A DNA stretch of 64,000 bases from Locusta migratoria (taxonomy: Eukaryota > Arthropoda > Insecta > Orthoptera > Acrididae): contig CM048748.1 of the NCBI GenBank assembly GCA_026315105.1, forward strand, positions 26,453,078 through 26,517,077, written 5' to 3'. The notes beneath the pieces were generated by a model. The model was not told where the DNA came from. It saw only the letters and a program-made list of their open reading frames with translations, and did no database searches. Shown one piece after another: positions 10,023 through 19,985 of this stretch; positions within the stretch are counted from its first letter, which is position 1; the number at the start of each line of letters is the position of its first letter. The translations under genes and the position numbers were made by a program.

Positions 10023-10107
10023 CCATTACCTACATCTACATCTACATCTACATACATACTCCGCAATTCACCGTAAGGTGCGTGGCGGAGGGTACACCGT
10101 ACCACTA

Positions 10108-11807
10108 CTAGGCATTTCCTTTCCTATTCCACTCCCAAATTGAACGAGGAAAAAAAGAATGCCTATATGCCTCCGTACGAGCCCTAATTTCTCTTATCTT
10201 GTCTTTGTGATCTTTACGCGAAATGTAAGTAGGCGGCAGCAAGATCGTACTACACTCAGCTTCAAATTCCGGCCCTCTAAATTTACTTAACAGAAATTCA
10301 CGAAAAGAATGTCGTCTTTCTTCCAGCGATCCCCAATTGAGTTGCCGGAGCATTGGTCGAACCTACCGGTAACAAATCTAGCTGCTCGCCTCTGAACCGC
10401 CTCTATGTCTTCCTTCAAACCGATCTGCTGCGGGTCCCAAATACTTGAGCAATACTCAAGACGTGGTCGTACAAGCGTTTTATACGCGGTCTCCTTTACA
10501 GGTGAAGTACATCTTCCCAAAATTCTCCCAATAAACCGAAGTCGGCTGTCTGCCTTACTCACAACTGTCCTTACATGCTCGTTCCATTTCATATCGCTCT
10601 GCAATGTTACGCCTAGATATTTGAACGACGCGACCGCATCAAGAAGCTCACTACTGATGTTGTATTCGAACATTATAGGATTGTTTTTTCTACTCATGCG
10701 CATCACCTTACATTTTTCTACATTGAGAGCTAGCTGCCATTCTTCGCACTAACTAGAAATTTTGTCTAAGTCAACCTGTATGCTATTACAGTCAGTTACA
10801 GACGACACCCTCCCATACACCACAGCATCATCAGCAAACAGCCGCAAATTACAACTTACTCTGTCCATCAGATCATTTATATAGATAGAAAATAATAGCG
10901 GTCCTATCACACTCCCCTGGGGCACGCCTGACGATACACTCGTCTCTGATGAGCACTCGCCGTCGAGAACAACGTACTGCGTTCTATTACTTAGGAAGTC
11001 TTCCAGCCAGTCACAAATCTGTGAACCTATTCCATAAGCTCGTATCTTCGTTAGCAGTCTGCAGTGTGGCACCGTGTCGAAGGCCTTTTTGAAGTCAAGA
11101 AAAACACAATCCGCCTGTTGCCCTTCGTCCATGGCTCGCAAGATGTCATGTGAGAAAAGGGCAAGCTGAGTTTCGCATGAACGATGTTTCCTAAACCCGT
11201 CCTGATTCATGGAAAGAAGCTTTTCCGTTTCAAGGAAATTTACTATATTCGAACTGAGAATATGCTCCAAAATTCTACATGAAACCGATGTCAACGATAT
11301 TGGCCTGTAATTGTATGGGTCAGTTCTCTTTCCTTTCTTATACACGGGAGTCACCTGCGCTTTTTTCCAATCACTAGGAACTTTGCGCTGAATTAAAGAT
11401 TCGCTATAAATGCAAGCTAAGTAGGGGGCCAATGCCGCAGAATAGTCTTTGTAAAAACGAACTGGTATTCCATCCGGACCAGCAGACTTTTTCGTATTTA
11501 GCTCTCTCAGCTGCTTCTCTACACCGGAAATACCTATTGCTATGTCCCCCATTTCGGAATTAGTACGTTGATCAAATGATGGTATATTTGTGCGGTCCTC
11601 CTGCGTGACAGATTTCTTAAAGGTTAAATTTAGAACTTCCGCTTTCCGTTTGCTTTCTTCTATTACTGCCCCGGAATGATCAACTAGTGACTGGACAGTG
11701 GGCTTTGACCCGCTTATCAATTTTACATAGGACCAGAATTTTTTCGGGTTCTCGGAAAGATCTTTTGCTAAGGTATGGCTGTGATAATTATTGTATGCTT
11801 CACGCAT
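10108..11807 (-). pseudogene. L2/CR1-type reverse transcriptase
   Basis: From 11807 the frame encodes KKSAGPDGIPVRFYKD, PVYKKGKRTDPYNYRPISLT, LSMNQDGFRKHRSCETQLAL, VFLDFKKAFDTVPHCRLLTK, SSGVPQGSVIGPLLFSIYIN and the active-site block LRLFADDAVVYG, so both catalytic Asp are present. An in-frame TAG at 10749 interrupts it. The same frame resumes with SFKYLGVTLQSDMKWNEHV and LVRPRLEYCSSIWDP, then shifts near 10345 into the C-terminal LRQLNWGSLEERRHSF and the terminal IREIRARTEAYRHSFFPR (ending 10108). The 3' flank leads to the TGTAGA tail. Confidence 0.9.
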
Positions 11808-11864
11808 CGATCTTTTTATAGACGCACGAATCTCTACTAACTTTTGCCTGTCATCATTTGCGTG

Positions 11865-12920
11865 TTATTTTTTGAATCGAGAGTGCAACAGCCTTTGCTT
11901 TCTCAGCAGCTTTCTAACATTATTATTATACCACGGTGGATCTTTTCCATCCTTAATCGTCTTTACTGGCACATATTTCTCTAACCCTTCATTAACAATG
12001 CATTTAAATTTAGTCCACAATTCCTCTACATCCATAGTCCCAGAATTAAACGATGCCCATTCATTTTCTAAGTGCGATCGTAACATTAGCTTGTCGGCTT
12101 TTCCCAACAAAAACACGCTCCTAGCCTTCTTGACTGGTTTATGAACTTTGGTCACCATCGACGCTATGACGATATCATGATCACTAATTCCTGTCTCTAC
12201 ACAGACATCGTTAATGAGGTCAGACCTGTTTGTGGCTATAAGGTCTAGAATATTTCCATTGCGCGTGGGTTGCCGGTTTAACTGCTCAAGACAGTTTTCG
12301 GAGAATGTGTCCAAAAGTAGCTCGCAAGACTGCTTGTCTGAACCGCCTGAAATGTAACTAGCGAGGTCCCAATCTATACTCTTAAGGTTGAAGTCACCTC
12401 CGACTAATATTGCATGGCCCGGATACCTATGCACTACCTGGTGTAGACTTTCCTTGAATGATTCTAAAACTGCTACAGCAGCACTGGGGGGCCGGTAAAA
12501 ACACCCAACTATTAACTTTACTTCTTTTAGACCTGTTATGCGTGCCCAGATAACTTCACAGTTACTTTCAACCTCGATCTCAGTAGAAACAATATCTTTG
12601 TCCACGGCGATGAACACTCCTCCTCCAGTTGTATCAGATCTATCTTTCCGATATACATTCCACGCTTCGCTAAATATTTCTGAACTTGCCACATCATCAT
12701 TTAGCCAGCTTTCGGTGCCTAAAACTATCTGAGCGCAATAACTTCCGTGCAGCGCTGCAAATTCGGGAACTTTGTTTCTAATACTCTGTAAGTTCGCGGC
12801 TAATATTTTTATGTTCGAATTTTTGTTCCGAACGTGGCCTGAATTCGCTGTTTGAATGCTGACAGGCGAGTGCTCATCAGAGTTAGCGCCTAGCCTAAAA
12901 AAAAACCATGTGCACTCCAC
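11865..12920 (-). pseudogene. L2/CR1-type LINE endonuclease
   Basis: A 351-codon stretch encodes an exonuclease/endonuclease/phosphatase fold: IKILAANLQSIRNKVPEF, VLGTESWLND, GGGVFIAVDKDI, IVGCFYRPPS, ILVGGDFNLKSIDWD and the closing ETGISDHDIVIASM. The motifs NLQS, TESW, GDFN and SDHD are those that bind metal and cut DNA. A single TAA at 11865 separates it from the reverse transcriptase in the same frame, so ORF2 has only two stops and one frameshift overall. Confidence 0.9.
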
Positions 12921-12990
12921 AAGTACTCTGCTACCCGAGTAGCCGCTTCCTTAGTGTAGTGCACCCCTGATCTATCTAGGGGCACCTAGT

Positions 12991-13247
12991 TCAACTATGT
13001 ATCAGCATTCTGCAGTCATGATACTTGTAAAAGTTAAGTATTATCAGATTGATACAAAATACATATCTTGTTCTAATCTAGCTTAGTGTTTCTAGTTTCT
13101 GCTGTCCCACTGGCTGGTCACCTCAGACTCTGTACCCGCACACGCATGCATCCTATTTCCCTGTGTCGGTCTCTCTCCACTCGGCCACCAACATCTAGGA
13201 CAACCGGCGGAAACGAGACACAAAAATTTCACCCCATGATCCACCAC
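12991..13247. other. Insert remnant, no gene
   Basis: AT-rich then CT-rich sequence between the LINE and the resumption of gypsy A. It may be the right half of whatever inserted at 9850; no duplication could be read with confidence. Confidence 0.25.
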
Positions 13248-13330
13248 ACCTATGCAGATGCCATTTCTCGCCTCATCTGTCAGACCTGATCCTGCCTTTG
13301 ACTGAGAGCCTGATCCTGCCTTTGACTGAG
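13248..13330 (+). repeat. Gypsy A RNase H end with a 22-bp tandem duplication
   Basis: Resumes with YADAISRLICQT, the end of gypsy RNase H. A unit reading 'gatcctgcctttgactgaga' with two more bases is then repeated twice in tandem. Confidence 0.6.
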
Positions 13331-14460
13331 AGGAACTCTTTTTTTTATCTTGATACTGAAGTTCAAGCGTCCAATCCTGTGCTTCGACAAGTTTTGCACT
13401 TTGTTCGCGAAGGTTGGCTTGACGTTCCTTCATGCTGGATACCTGACCTCTGTAGAACTACTATTCTGTTTGGTTACATCTGTCTGAGTGGATATTCCTT
13501 TCCAGAAGGTCAGTTGACGCAACGGCCTTGGAACGTATTCGTGTAAATTATGTGGGTCCATTCATGAATTATTACTAGGTTTTTGTTGTTGATGCTTATT
13601 CCAGCTTTCCCTGTTTTTTGTGCCCTACTGTGTCCATGGCCATTTTAAGATTTTTGTTATTGAAAGACTGCTGTTAACCTTGATTTCTGATAATGGTCCC
13701 CAGTTTGCATTGATGGCTTTTCACAACTTTTGTGTTCAGTAGGGGGTTTCGCCCAGTCCCTTTCATCCCCAGTCAAACAGTGAACCTGAAAGACTAGTGT
13801 GCACCTTCAAAATTCAGATGCAGAAGTATGTGCCCTCCTCCTCTGTCGATGATGCAGTGCTGCGTTTCCTGTCCTCCTACTGTTTCACTCTGGTTGGGGA
13901 TCGCAGCCCCACCGAACTGCTTCATAGCCATCAACCCCAGACTAATGTACCTGCTGTTGCTGCGGCAGGCCCCTGGGCCACCACAATACTGCTACTAGCC
14001 TGGCTCCACCATCTGGGTCCAGTGTCGCCCCCTCTGCTGGGTGTTGTTGCCACCTCCCTAGATCACCACCTCTGCTCAATATGCACTCCTGATGTCTGGT
14101 GCATCATCACTGGGATCAACTGCACCACCGGCCACCTGCGGAGGCCAGATTGCAATCTCCACTTCTGAACTGCCGCCACTGGTGACTCCAAATGTTGCCA
14201 CCGCCACGCTGTCCAGGGTGCCTCCTTCTGTTTCTGTCAGTGCACCTCCAGGGGCACCTCTTGTCTCCGCTGCCGGACTGCCCCTGGTGCCTGCTACTGA
14301 TCTGGCTGCCATGCTGTCTGCAGCACCTCTACCCGAGGTGGACATCACTACCCCACGTAACATCATCTCCTGTCCATGGTGTGATGCCAATGTGCTATAT
14401 GACAGCTCATCGCCCACCATTCGGGCCTCCACTCATTCTTGACTTGGGCTCTTTGGTCAC
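13331..14460 (+). pseudogene. Gypsy A integrase and 3' end, decayed
   Basis: Broken frames encode integrase-type sequence. They include ALERIRVNYVGPFMN (core entry), VFVVDAYSSFPC, LISDNGPQF in a shifted frame near 13690, VHPQSN-like text near 13770, then FKIQMQKYVPSSS and FTLVGDRSPTELLHSHQPQT. Proline-rich sequence typical of the C-terminal end of these elements follows to about 14440. No LTR pair was recognised. Confidence 0.7.
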
Positions 14461-15474
14461 CGCTCATTGCTGGGTGCCTCTCATGAGTAGCGTGCCACCC
14501 TCGTCTCCCACTCCAACATCACTACCATCCGTATGCTCCAGTGCTGCCCTGCAGCCTTCTGAACGAGCCCCCATCCAGTTGTGACTCTCATAGACATTGT
14601 TTGAATTTTTTCATAGCCAATAGACACAGTAGCAAACGAAGGGGGGGGGGGGGGGAGGTGGTCAGACTGACCTGGGCCTCCAAATACCTTGAAAACAAGG
14701 TTTTTGGAGTGCGCTTGGTGTCTCATTCTGCTGGGGCCTCCAAATTTCAAAAGTTAATGTTGTATGGTAATACATTTCCTAGTGGATGGGGGGGGGGGGG
14801 GGCTCACGGCTCATTTTGTTTCGCCACTGCCCCAGGCCTCCAACAGCCTTAGTCCACTGCCACTGAATAGGGGAGAGTAGTCCTGTAAACTCCGCAGCAC
14901 ACAGAAGGTCAAACAGCATGCGCCACAGTGTGTGTGTATGTGTGTGTGCGACCAACAGCCAGATGGTGGCCCGGGTCACAGCAGTGCTGCTGTCCTATGG
15001 CCAGTGACTAGCGAAGCAGCCTCACTCTACAAACTTTCCTCAGGCAAAATCGCAATAGATTATGGTAGGTACCATAGGTCTACTAATATTAGGCTCAATT
15101 TTATTTATTAAAGTTCTGTTCCACAATGCTTCTTGAATTGAGTATGACAAAGCCATGTACTTTGCTTGTACTGTACTTAAAGCAACAGTCCTCTGTTTCT
15201 TACAAATCCAACATATGAGTCCTCCCGTTAATTTGAAGCAGCATCCAGTGATGGAATGCCTATTTTAGTATTTTCTATTTCGTTTCCCTATTCTGCATCA
15301 CTTTAGCCTTCAAGATCCTCGTTTCCACTTTTGTAATATCTCAACTTGTAATCTTTTGTCTCTTTCAAGTATTTAAATATTCTTTTTACAGCTTTCCAGT
15401 GTTTTTCCTCTGGTGCTATCCAGAACCAGCTCACAACATTAGTAGCAAAAGAAATATCAGGTCTTAACGTTTGT
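14461..15474. other. Non-coding with two poly-G runs
   Basis: Contains G homopolymers at about 14641-14655 and 14789-14802, each inside a diverged repeat ('gggcctccaaat' and 'aggcctccaaca' nearby), and a short TG-rich tract near 14930. No coding similarity was seen. The part near 14600-15050 may be LTR of gypsy A, but I could not pair it. Confidence 0.4.
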
Positions 15475-15775
15475 GCACCTCAGTTGCACATTGGTAGAGT
15501 GCCAGACTACAAAATTTAAAGTTTATGGTTTTTATCCCTGTCAGGCTCTAGGATTTTTGTCACTTTCCACTTCTTTCACCTCTGACAGTATTGCCCATGT
15601 GAAAAATACTGAGTAGCACCGTGGTTCGGAACCCATGTTAAACTGTAGGTCCCCGTATAACTGGCTGGGTAAGTCAGTTCGAAGGTTGGAGGAAGGCAAT
15701 GGCATACCACCTCCAAACAGGACCATGCCTAGTAAAGCACTGTGGTGTTCAAACCAATCTTCGGATTGTTGACTG
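15475..15775 (+). repeat. tRNA-derived SINE, degenerate
   Basis: The head reads 'ttgcacattggtagagtgcc' (A-box-like TTGGTAGAGTGC), with a B-box-like 'ggtttttatcc' about 45 bases on, a decayed form of GGTTCGANTCC. The body ends with 'gaaggttggaggaaggcaat' and 'ggcataccacctcc'. It would be transcribed by RNA polymerase III if intact. Confidence 0.55.
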
Positions 15776-15932
15776 CTTTCCTTCTTTTTTATTCCACGCT
15801 AAAGCTGTAACAGTTCTTAATCAGTCACTGCAGTCTAAAGAAAAGTAACTTTGTAAAAACATATGGAATTATTAATTACTCCCTGATCTGTTGGCTGAAA
15901 CATGGAACCAATATTAGCTGGAAGATGAGTCT

Positions 15933-15934
<2 letters not shown>

Positions 15935-15995
<61 letters not shown>

Positions 15996-16010
15996 TTTTT
16001 TTTTTTTTTA
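15935..16010. repeat. (CT)n microsatellite followed by poly-T
   Basis: About 50 bases of CT followed by about 24 T. On the minus strand this is poly-A then (GA)n exactly at the 3' break of the copia element. Confidence 0.9.
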
Positions 16011-16014
16011 CGTT

Positions 16015-16920
16015 TGTGCTAAGTACTAAAGGCTGCTTCGAAATATGGTATATTCTCATCACAGTCTACATCTTTATCACTCATTGTTAACTTGGCTCCT
16101 ACCTCCATTGGTGTAGAAATTGCTTTGCATTCCTCCATACCAAATTTTTTTTCAAAATTTTCTCTATGTATGAAAATTGGTCTATAAATAACTCTTCCTT
16201 TTCATTATTTTTAACAATCTTCATACCAAAGTATTGCTTTACTTCTCACAAGTCATGCATATCAAACTTTCTTCAACTGTGCTTTGAAATCATCCACCCA
16301 TATAGCCATTATTATGACATCATCTTTACTTCTTCTGTAATATATACCGGGATCTGCCTTAGATTGTTTCATGCCTATCTTTAACAAAGTCTCATGCACA
16401 CACTTATTCCAACAACGGCCGCTCTGTTTCAGTCTGTAAATGCTTTTCTTCAATCGCCAAATTTTCTGGCTGTACTGATGAGATCTAGCTTCATCTGATG
16501 GGATTCATATATTTCTTCATCTAATTTTCCATTTAAATAAGCAGTCTTCACATCCATTTGATGAATCAGTAAATCAGCTTTTACTGCAATGGCTATGAGG
16601 TATCTAAATGATTCATATTTTACCACTGGTGAAAATGTTTCAGTATAGTCTATATCTTCCTTTTGTGAATAGCCTTTAACTACAAGATGTGCTTTGTACT
16701 TTGTTGTAGCACTCTCTGGATTTTTTTATGGTAAATACCCATCTTGCTTTTAAAGGATTTTTTCTTTCTGGTATTTACACCCATTCAAAGGTTTCATGCT
16801 GATAAAGTGATGTCAATTCTTTTTCCATAGCTTCTTTCCACTGTTGAGAATTTGGACCAATCATAGCTTCTTCAACAGTTGTAGGTTCATCATTAAAATG
16901 TTGGACTACATACATTTCAA
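16015..16920 (-). pseudogene. Copia reverse transcriptase, decayed
   Basis: The part 16453-16262 reads KKSIYRLKQSGRCWNK, DPGIYYRRSKDD and IMAIWVDDF, the copia-type LKQ and VDD boxes. Upstream frames near 16880 encode SQQWKEAMEKELTSLYQHE and NPLKARWVF, the entry of copia reverse transcriptase. Downstream, near 16150, are pieces such as YIEKILKKN and EECKAISTPMEV before the break. Multiple stops and shifts. Confidence 0.8.
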
Positions 16921-17580
16921 AAGAGGATACTGTTCAGGTTTAGTTATAAGGGAAAAATGTCTTAAAGTATCATCTTCCTCTTCTTCATCCTTGAGAGCTT
17001 CGTCTTCATAAAATTGAACATTGCTATATTCTTCTGCTTTTTCTCCTGTTTCTGTTTCTTTTTCAGATTGTTCCATACTTGATGGTATTAATGAAGTGAC
17101 TGTGTTCACCTGCAGATTCTCTTTAATTTCAGTTTTATTATTCTCAAGGAATATGACATCTGTGATAGTTTTCACAGTATCCTACAAAAATACATTTCTT
17201 AGATTTTTGATCCCATTTCTGTCTTAATTGTTTAGGGATCTGTACCATAGCCTCACACCCAAATATTCTTTAGTGGCTTACATCTGGCTTTTTGCCTGTC
17301 CATACTTCATAGGGGGTGCTGTGCTTTACTACTTTTGTTGTTGATCGGTTGAGCAAATACACAGCTGTAGACATCCCCTCTGCCCAATAACACTTAGGTA
17401 ATACAGCATCAGTTAACATACTTCTTGCTTTTTTAACAATAGTTCTGTTTGCCCTCTCTGCAACTCCATTATAGGATGGACTATACCTGATAGTGGTTTC
17501 ATGTCTAAGCCCCACTACCTTCAAACGTTCCTTGAACTTCTGATTAGTATACTCTGTCCCATTATCAGATCTTACAGTTT
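16906..17580 (-). pseudogene. Copia integrase C-terminal part and acidic linker
   Basis: At 17524-17270 a clean frame encodes ETTIRYSPSYNGVAERANRT, ARSMLTDAVLPKCYWAEGM and TPYEVWTGKKPDVSH, the end of the copia integrase catalytic core with its Glu in NGVAERANR. The segment to 16906 is acidic and lysine-rich (DEALKDEEEEDDTLRHF), the usual variable linker before reverse transcriptase. A frameshift in a run of A near 17585 separates it from the next feature. Confidence 0.8.
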
Positions 17581-18389
17581 TAATTTTTTTTCCCAGTTTC
17601 TCTTTCTACCATATTGTGAAAGCTTTCAAAAATATCAGTCACTTGATCTTTTGAACTTAAAAAATAAACATGGATATATCTTGAGTAATCATCAATAAAA
17701 GTAAGAAAATAATAGCTACCTCCAACAGACTCCCATTCCATTGGTCCACATACATCCAAATGAATCAATTGCAACACATCTTTGGTTCTACTTTCACTAC
17801 ACTTAAAACGTAATCTAGACTTGAATACAAATTGACATGGTTCTTGGCATTTGCCACAGTCCGTTATTCCTGTTACCATATCCTTTAGCAATGACATGCA
17901 TTTTCTATTTAGATGCTCAAGCCTTCTATGCCACAAGAAATCTTTTGCCGAATACACAGAATGATTTACCTTGTCATTTACTTCTTTAGCAGTATTTAAC
18001 TTGAAAATTCCCCTTTCCTTTGTCACTGTAGCAATAGTTTCTCCATACTGGTTAACTACTTTTGCTCCATTTTCATTGCATGTAACAGTGTTACTCTTTT
18101 TTACTATTTCACTTACAGATAACAAACTGGTTGTAATATCTTTTACATAATGAACATCATAAGCAGTAATATTATCAAGTTCCCCATTAATGTTTACACT
18201 CAGGTCAACTTTATCAGCTACCTGACATTGTAACTTGGAACCATCTGCTGTATTTATACCCATATGTGTTCTATCAGTCACATCATAAAGAGCCTCTTTG
18301 CTACTAACAATATGAACTGATGCCCCTGAATCTAATATCCATTTCAGTTTTGTATCATCCATTCTTCCCGAAGAATAATAAATGGACAA
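17580..18389 (-). pseudogene. Copia protease and integrase N-terminal part
   Basis: A 269-codon frame. Near its start LKWILDSGASVHIVSSKEAL is the copia aspartic protease site (DSGAS). The pre-integrase zinc domain follows: WHRRLEHLNRKCMSLL then CGKCQEP (HX3HX~30CXXC arrangement). Integrase core then begins: QLIHLDVCGPMEWESVGGSY, FLTFIDDYSRYIHVYFL. The catalytic Asp residues of LDVCGP and of the following RSDNGTEY (just past the frameshift) are visible. Functions would be processing of the polyprotein and insertion of the cDNA. Confidence 0.85.
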
Positions 18390-18419
18390 TGCCTTACCTT
18401 GATCAGCAGTTCTCTTCTT

Positions 18420-19115
18420 GGACTGTTTGCATCATACCTTTTTTTCCCCTTAATATTTGACTTTTCGCAACATTCTGACGCAATGTGACCCATCTTCTGA
18501 CAGTTTAACATTTAATTGGTTTCTTCTTTTTCTTCCCAGAGTAAAGTGCTGAAGCGGTTTCTTGCTCTTGTTCCAGAACTTGACACGCTGACGTGCTCTT
18601 CACAGCTTGAGAATTTTTACTTTTATGCCGTCTCTCGTAATTGGTACATCCGAGCTTTCCAATCCCATAATCATAGGCATGTATTTTGCGGGTAGTCCGA
18701 CAAGTAACAATGTACCTGTCCACTCGTTGGCAATATCTAATCCAATATTTCTCAGTCAATTTGATATTGATAATATTTTGTTAACTTACTCTTCCACATT
18801 TTTACACTTCTCCAGTCGAGTAGTGATGAGTTGTCAGAGTAAACCAATCTTTCTTGTGAGGCCACCATCATCAAATGTATTTTGTAATCTGTCCCACACT
18901 TCCTTGCGGTAGTAGCATTTTCTACATGCACATAATTTATTGGGTCAATTAAGAATACCAATTTAGATCTTGCTTTTTGGTCCTTACTTACATTGCCTTG
19001 TTCTGTGGACTTCATTTCAACACTAACAACACCCCATAAATTATCCAGGACTAAATAAGCCTCCACTGTGAATTTCCAAGTTACATAGTTTTCACAACCT
19101 ATTAATCGCTCTATC
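18420..19115 (-). pseudogene. Copia gag with zinc knuckle
   Basis: The clean piece 19066-18752 encodes VEAYLVLDNLWGVVSVE-like sequence preceded by IGCENYVTWKF upstream of 19066 and followed by STTAKEAW-type text, matching the conserved copia gag core. Another piece at 18759-18505 is frame-shifted. Near 18495-18445 the knuckle reads CQKMGHIASECCEKS (CX4HX4C at its end). It would coat the RNA in particles; broken here. Confidence 0.7.
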
Positions 19116-19474
19116 TGTGGGATTTGTATCGCACTCTCTTTTCACTAGCCTTTTTCTTTTATTTGTGACGTGAACCATGTTGAATTATGCTATCTATAGC
19201 GCTGCACACTATTTTTTTTTTAGTTCCAACTATTCTGATAATTTCTGTCTATACACAACAATAATTATTTTGTCTTCTCTGTGCTCTCTAGGCCCGTAAC
19301 CTCTTGGAGTTAACGCAGCGAAAAACTATAGACAGACACACATTTAACAAGAATAGTTGAACTCTATTTGGACACAAGAACAGATATATTAATGATAGCT
19401 ACATAATTAGTAATATTGCTTAGGCAACCACAAAAATACAGACTAATTATAGTAAAGGAGGTCTCACAAAATAT
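19116..19474 (-). repeat. Copia leader and partial 5' LTR
   Basis: AT-rich, non-coding. The minus strand has a primer-binding-like 'ggttacgggcc' near 19300. Sequence to the right would be the 3' half of the copia LTR. The LTR start should lie beyond the gypsy D insertion, after 25222, but I could not recognise it there. Confidence 0.45.
19471..19474. repeat. Target-site duplication of gypsy D, left copy
   Basis: ATAT directly before the LTR's TG. The same four bases follow the right LTR at 25219-25222. Confidence 0.7.
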
Positions 19475-19501
19475 TGCCGCGAGAGCCCACGAACACCAAC
19501 T

Positions 19502-19574
19502 GCCGGCGTGGCGCAGGGGATAGCGTCACGGACTGCGGAGCAGAAGGTCGCCGGTTCGATTCCGCCCACCGGCA
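19502..19574 (+). other. tRNA-like module (tRNA-Arg-like) in the 5' LTR
   Basis: Seventy-three bases fit a tRNA layout: acceptor arms GCCGGCG and CACCGGC pair at six of seven positions and D-arm GCGC pairs with GCGT. The anticodon-loop position reads CTGCGGA (anticodon GCG), the T arm is GCCGG-TTCGATT-CCGCC with one mismatch, and the discriminator is A. The A box TGGCGCAGGGG and the B box GGTTCGATTCC match the Pol III consensus closely. The anticodon stem is poor (two of five pairs), so it is not a working tRNA. No T-run terminator follows at once. Confidence 0.75.
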
Positions 19575-19696
19575 AAAATTTATTTCTTTGTAATTTACAA
19601 TTCCAGAAGGTTCTACATTTTTCTTATGTTCACTTGTAAGTTCTACTTGTTTCTTATGTTAACTGTTCTTCTAATTTCTGGTAAATTCTGTCTGTG

Positions 19697-19702
19697 TATA
19701 AA
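19697..19702 (+). promoter_or_regulatory. TATA box of the 5' LTR
   Basis: TATAAA about 55-60 bases before the AATAAA signal. It is conserved in the diverged solo LTR at 42521-42526. Confidence 0.6.
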
Positions 19703-19836
19703 TAGCAGAGCACTCTGCCTGAGAGGCAGTCAGTGCTGCGTGTATGTTGAGTTCGTAATAAACGTGCTTTCAGTATAAGTGCTGTGTTTAGTTGCCTTCG
19801 AAGTCAAGCCTGCTTCCATTGCAACGCGACATTGTT

Positions 19837-19854
19837 TGGTGGAGGCGCCGGGTA
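19837..19854 (+). promoter_or_regulatory. Primer-binding-site candidate of gypsy D
   Basis: TGGTGGAGGCGCCGGGTA lies five bases after the LTR. TGG matches the CCA end of a tRNA; I cannot name the tRNA from sequence alone. Confidence 0.5.
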
Positions 19855-19985
19855 CACTGAGCAACAGCTGCATCACCGTGGCTCCGATTAGGCAACGTAA
19901 AAGCCGTCGCTTACACGGACTGGAACCGGAATACAAGGGATACACCGAGTACGTCCTTCCAAGAGTCCGTATCATCAGACGAACT

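Larger units (their letters stand above)
10023..12990 (-). mobile_element. L2/CR1-type LINE, nearly complete ORF2
   Basis: The 3' end at 10023 is, on the minus strand, a (TGTAGA)n-like tail, the same tail as on the copies ending at 60284 and 53705. The body encodes an apurinic endonuclease followed by a reverse transcriptase without RNase H. Upstream of the endonuclease, at about 12990-12925, the frame carries HYTKEAATRVAEYL-like sequence, suggesting ORF1 or the 5' end of the ORF. The copy interrupts gypsy A. Confidence 0.85.
16011..19474 (-). mobile_element. Ty1/copia retrotransposon, 3'-truncated
   Basis: Minus-strand order is gag, zinc knuckle, protease, integrase, reverse transcriptase, which is the copia order. 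The RNase H end and the 3' LTR are missing: the frame stops near 16015 at a poly-A/(GA)n tract. Upstream of gag, about 19295-19310 on the minus strand reads 'ggttacgggcc', like the primer-binding region of copia (GGTTATGGGCC type). The 5' LTR therefore probably occupies about 19311-19474 and is cut by the gypsy D insertion at 19475. Confidence 0.8.
19475..19831 (+). repeat. 5' LTR of gypsy D
   Basis: Begins TGCCGCGAGAG and ends AACGCGACA. It contains a tRNA-like module at 19502-19574, TATAAA at 19697-19702 and AATAAA at 19757-19762. The unusual part is the tRNA-like module, which would give the LTR RNA polymerase III-type promoter boxes upstream of the polymerase II TATA box. Confidence 0.95.

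Noticed and set aside
19502..19574. A functional host tRNA gene
   Set aside because: The anticodon stem pairs at only two of five positions and the sequence is part of both LTRs, so it is a tRNA-like module and not an ordinary tRNA gene.
19779..19985. Longer gag with a start near 19779
   Set aside because: This would place the N terminus in the LTR and primer-binding site. The ATG at 19986, just before conserved gag sequence, is more likely.
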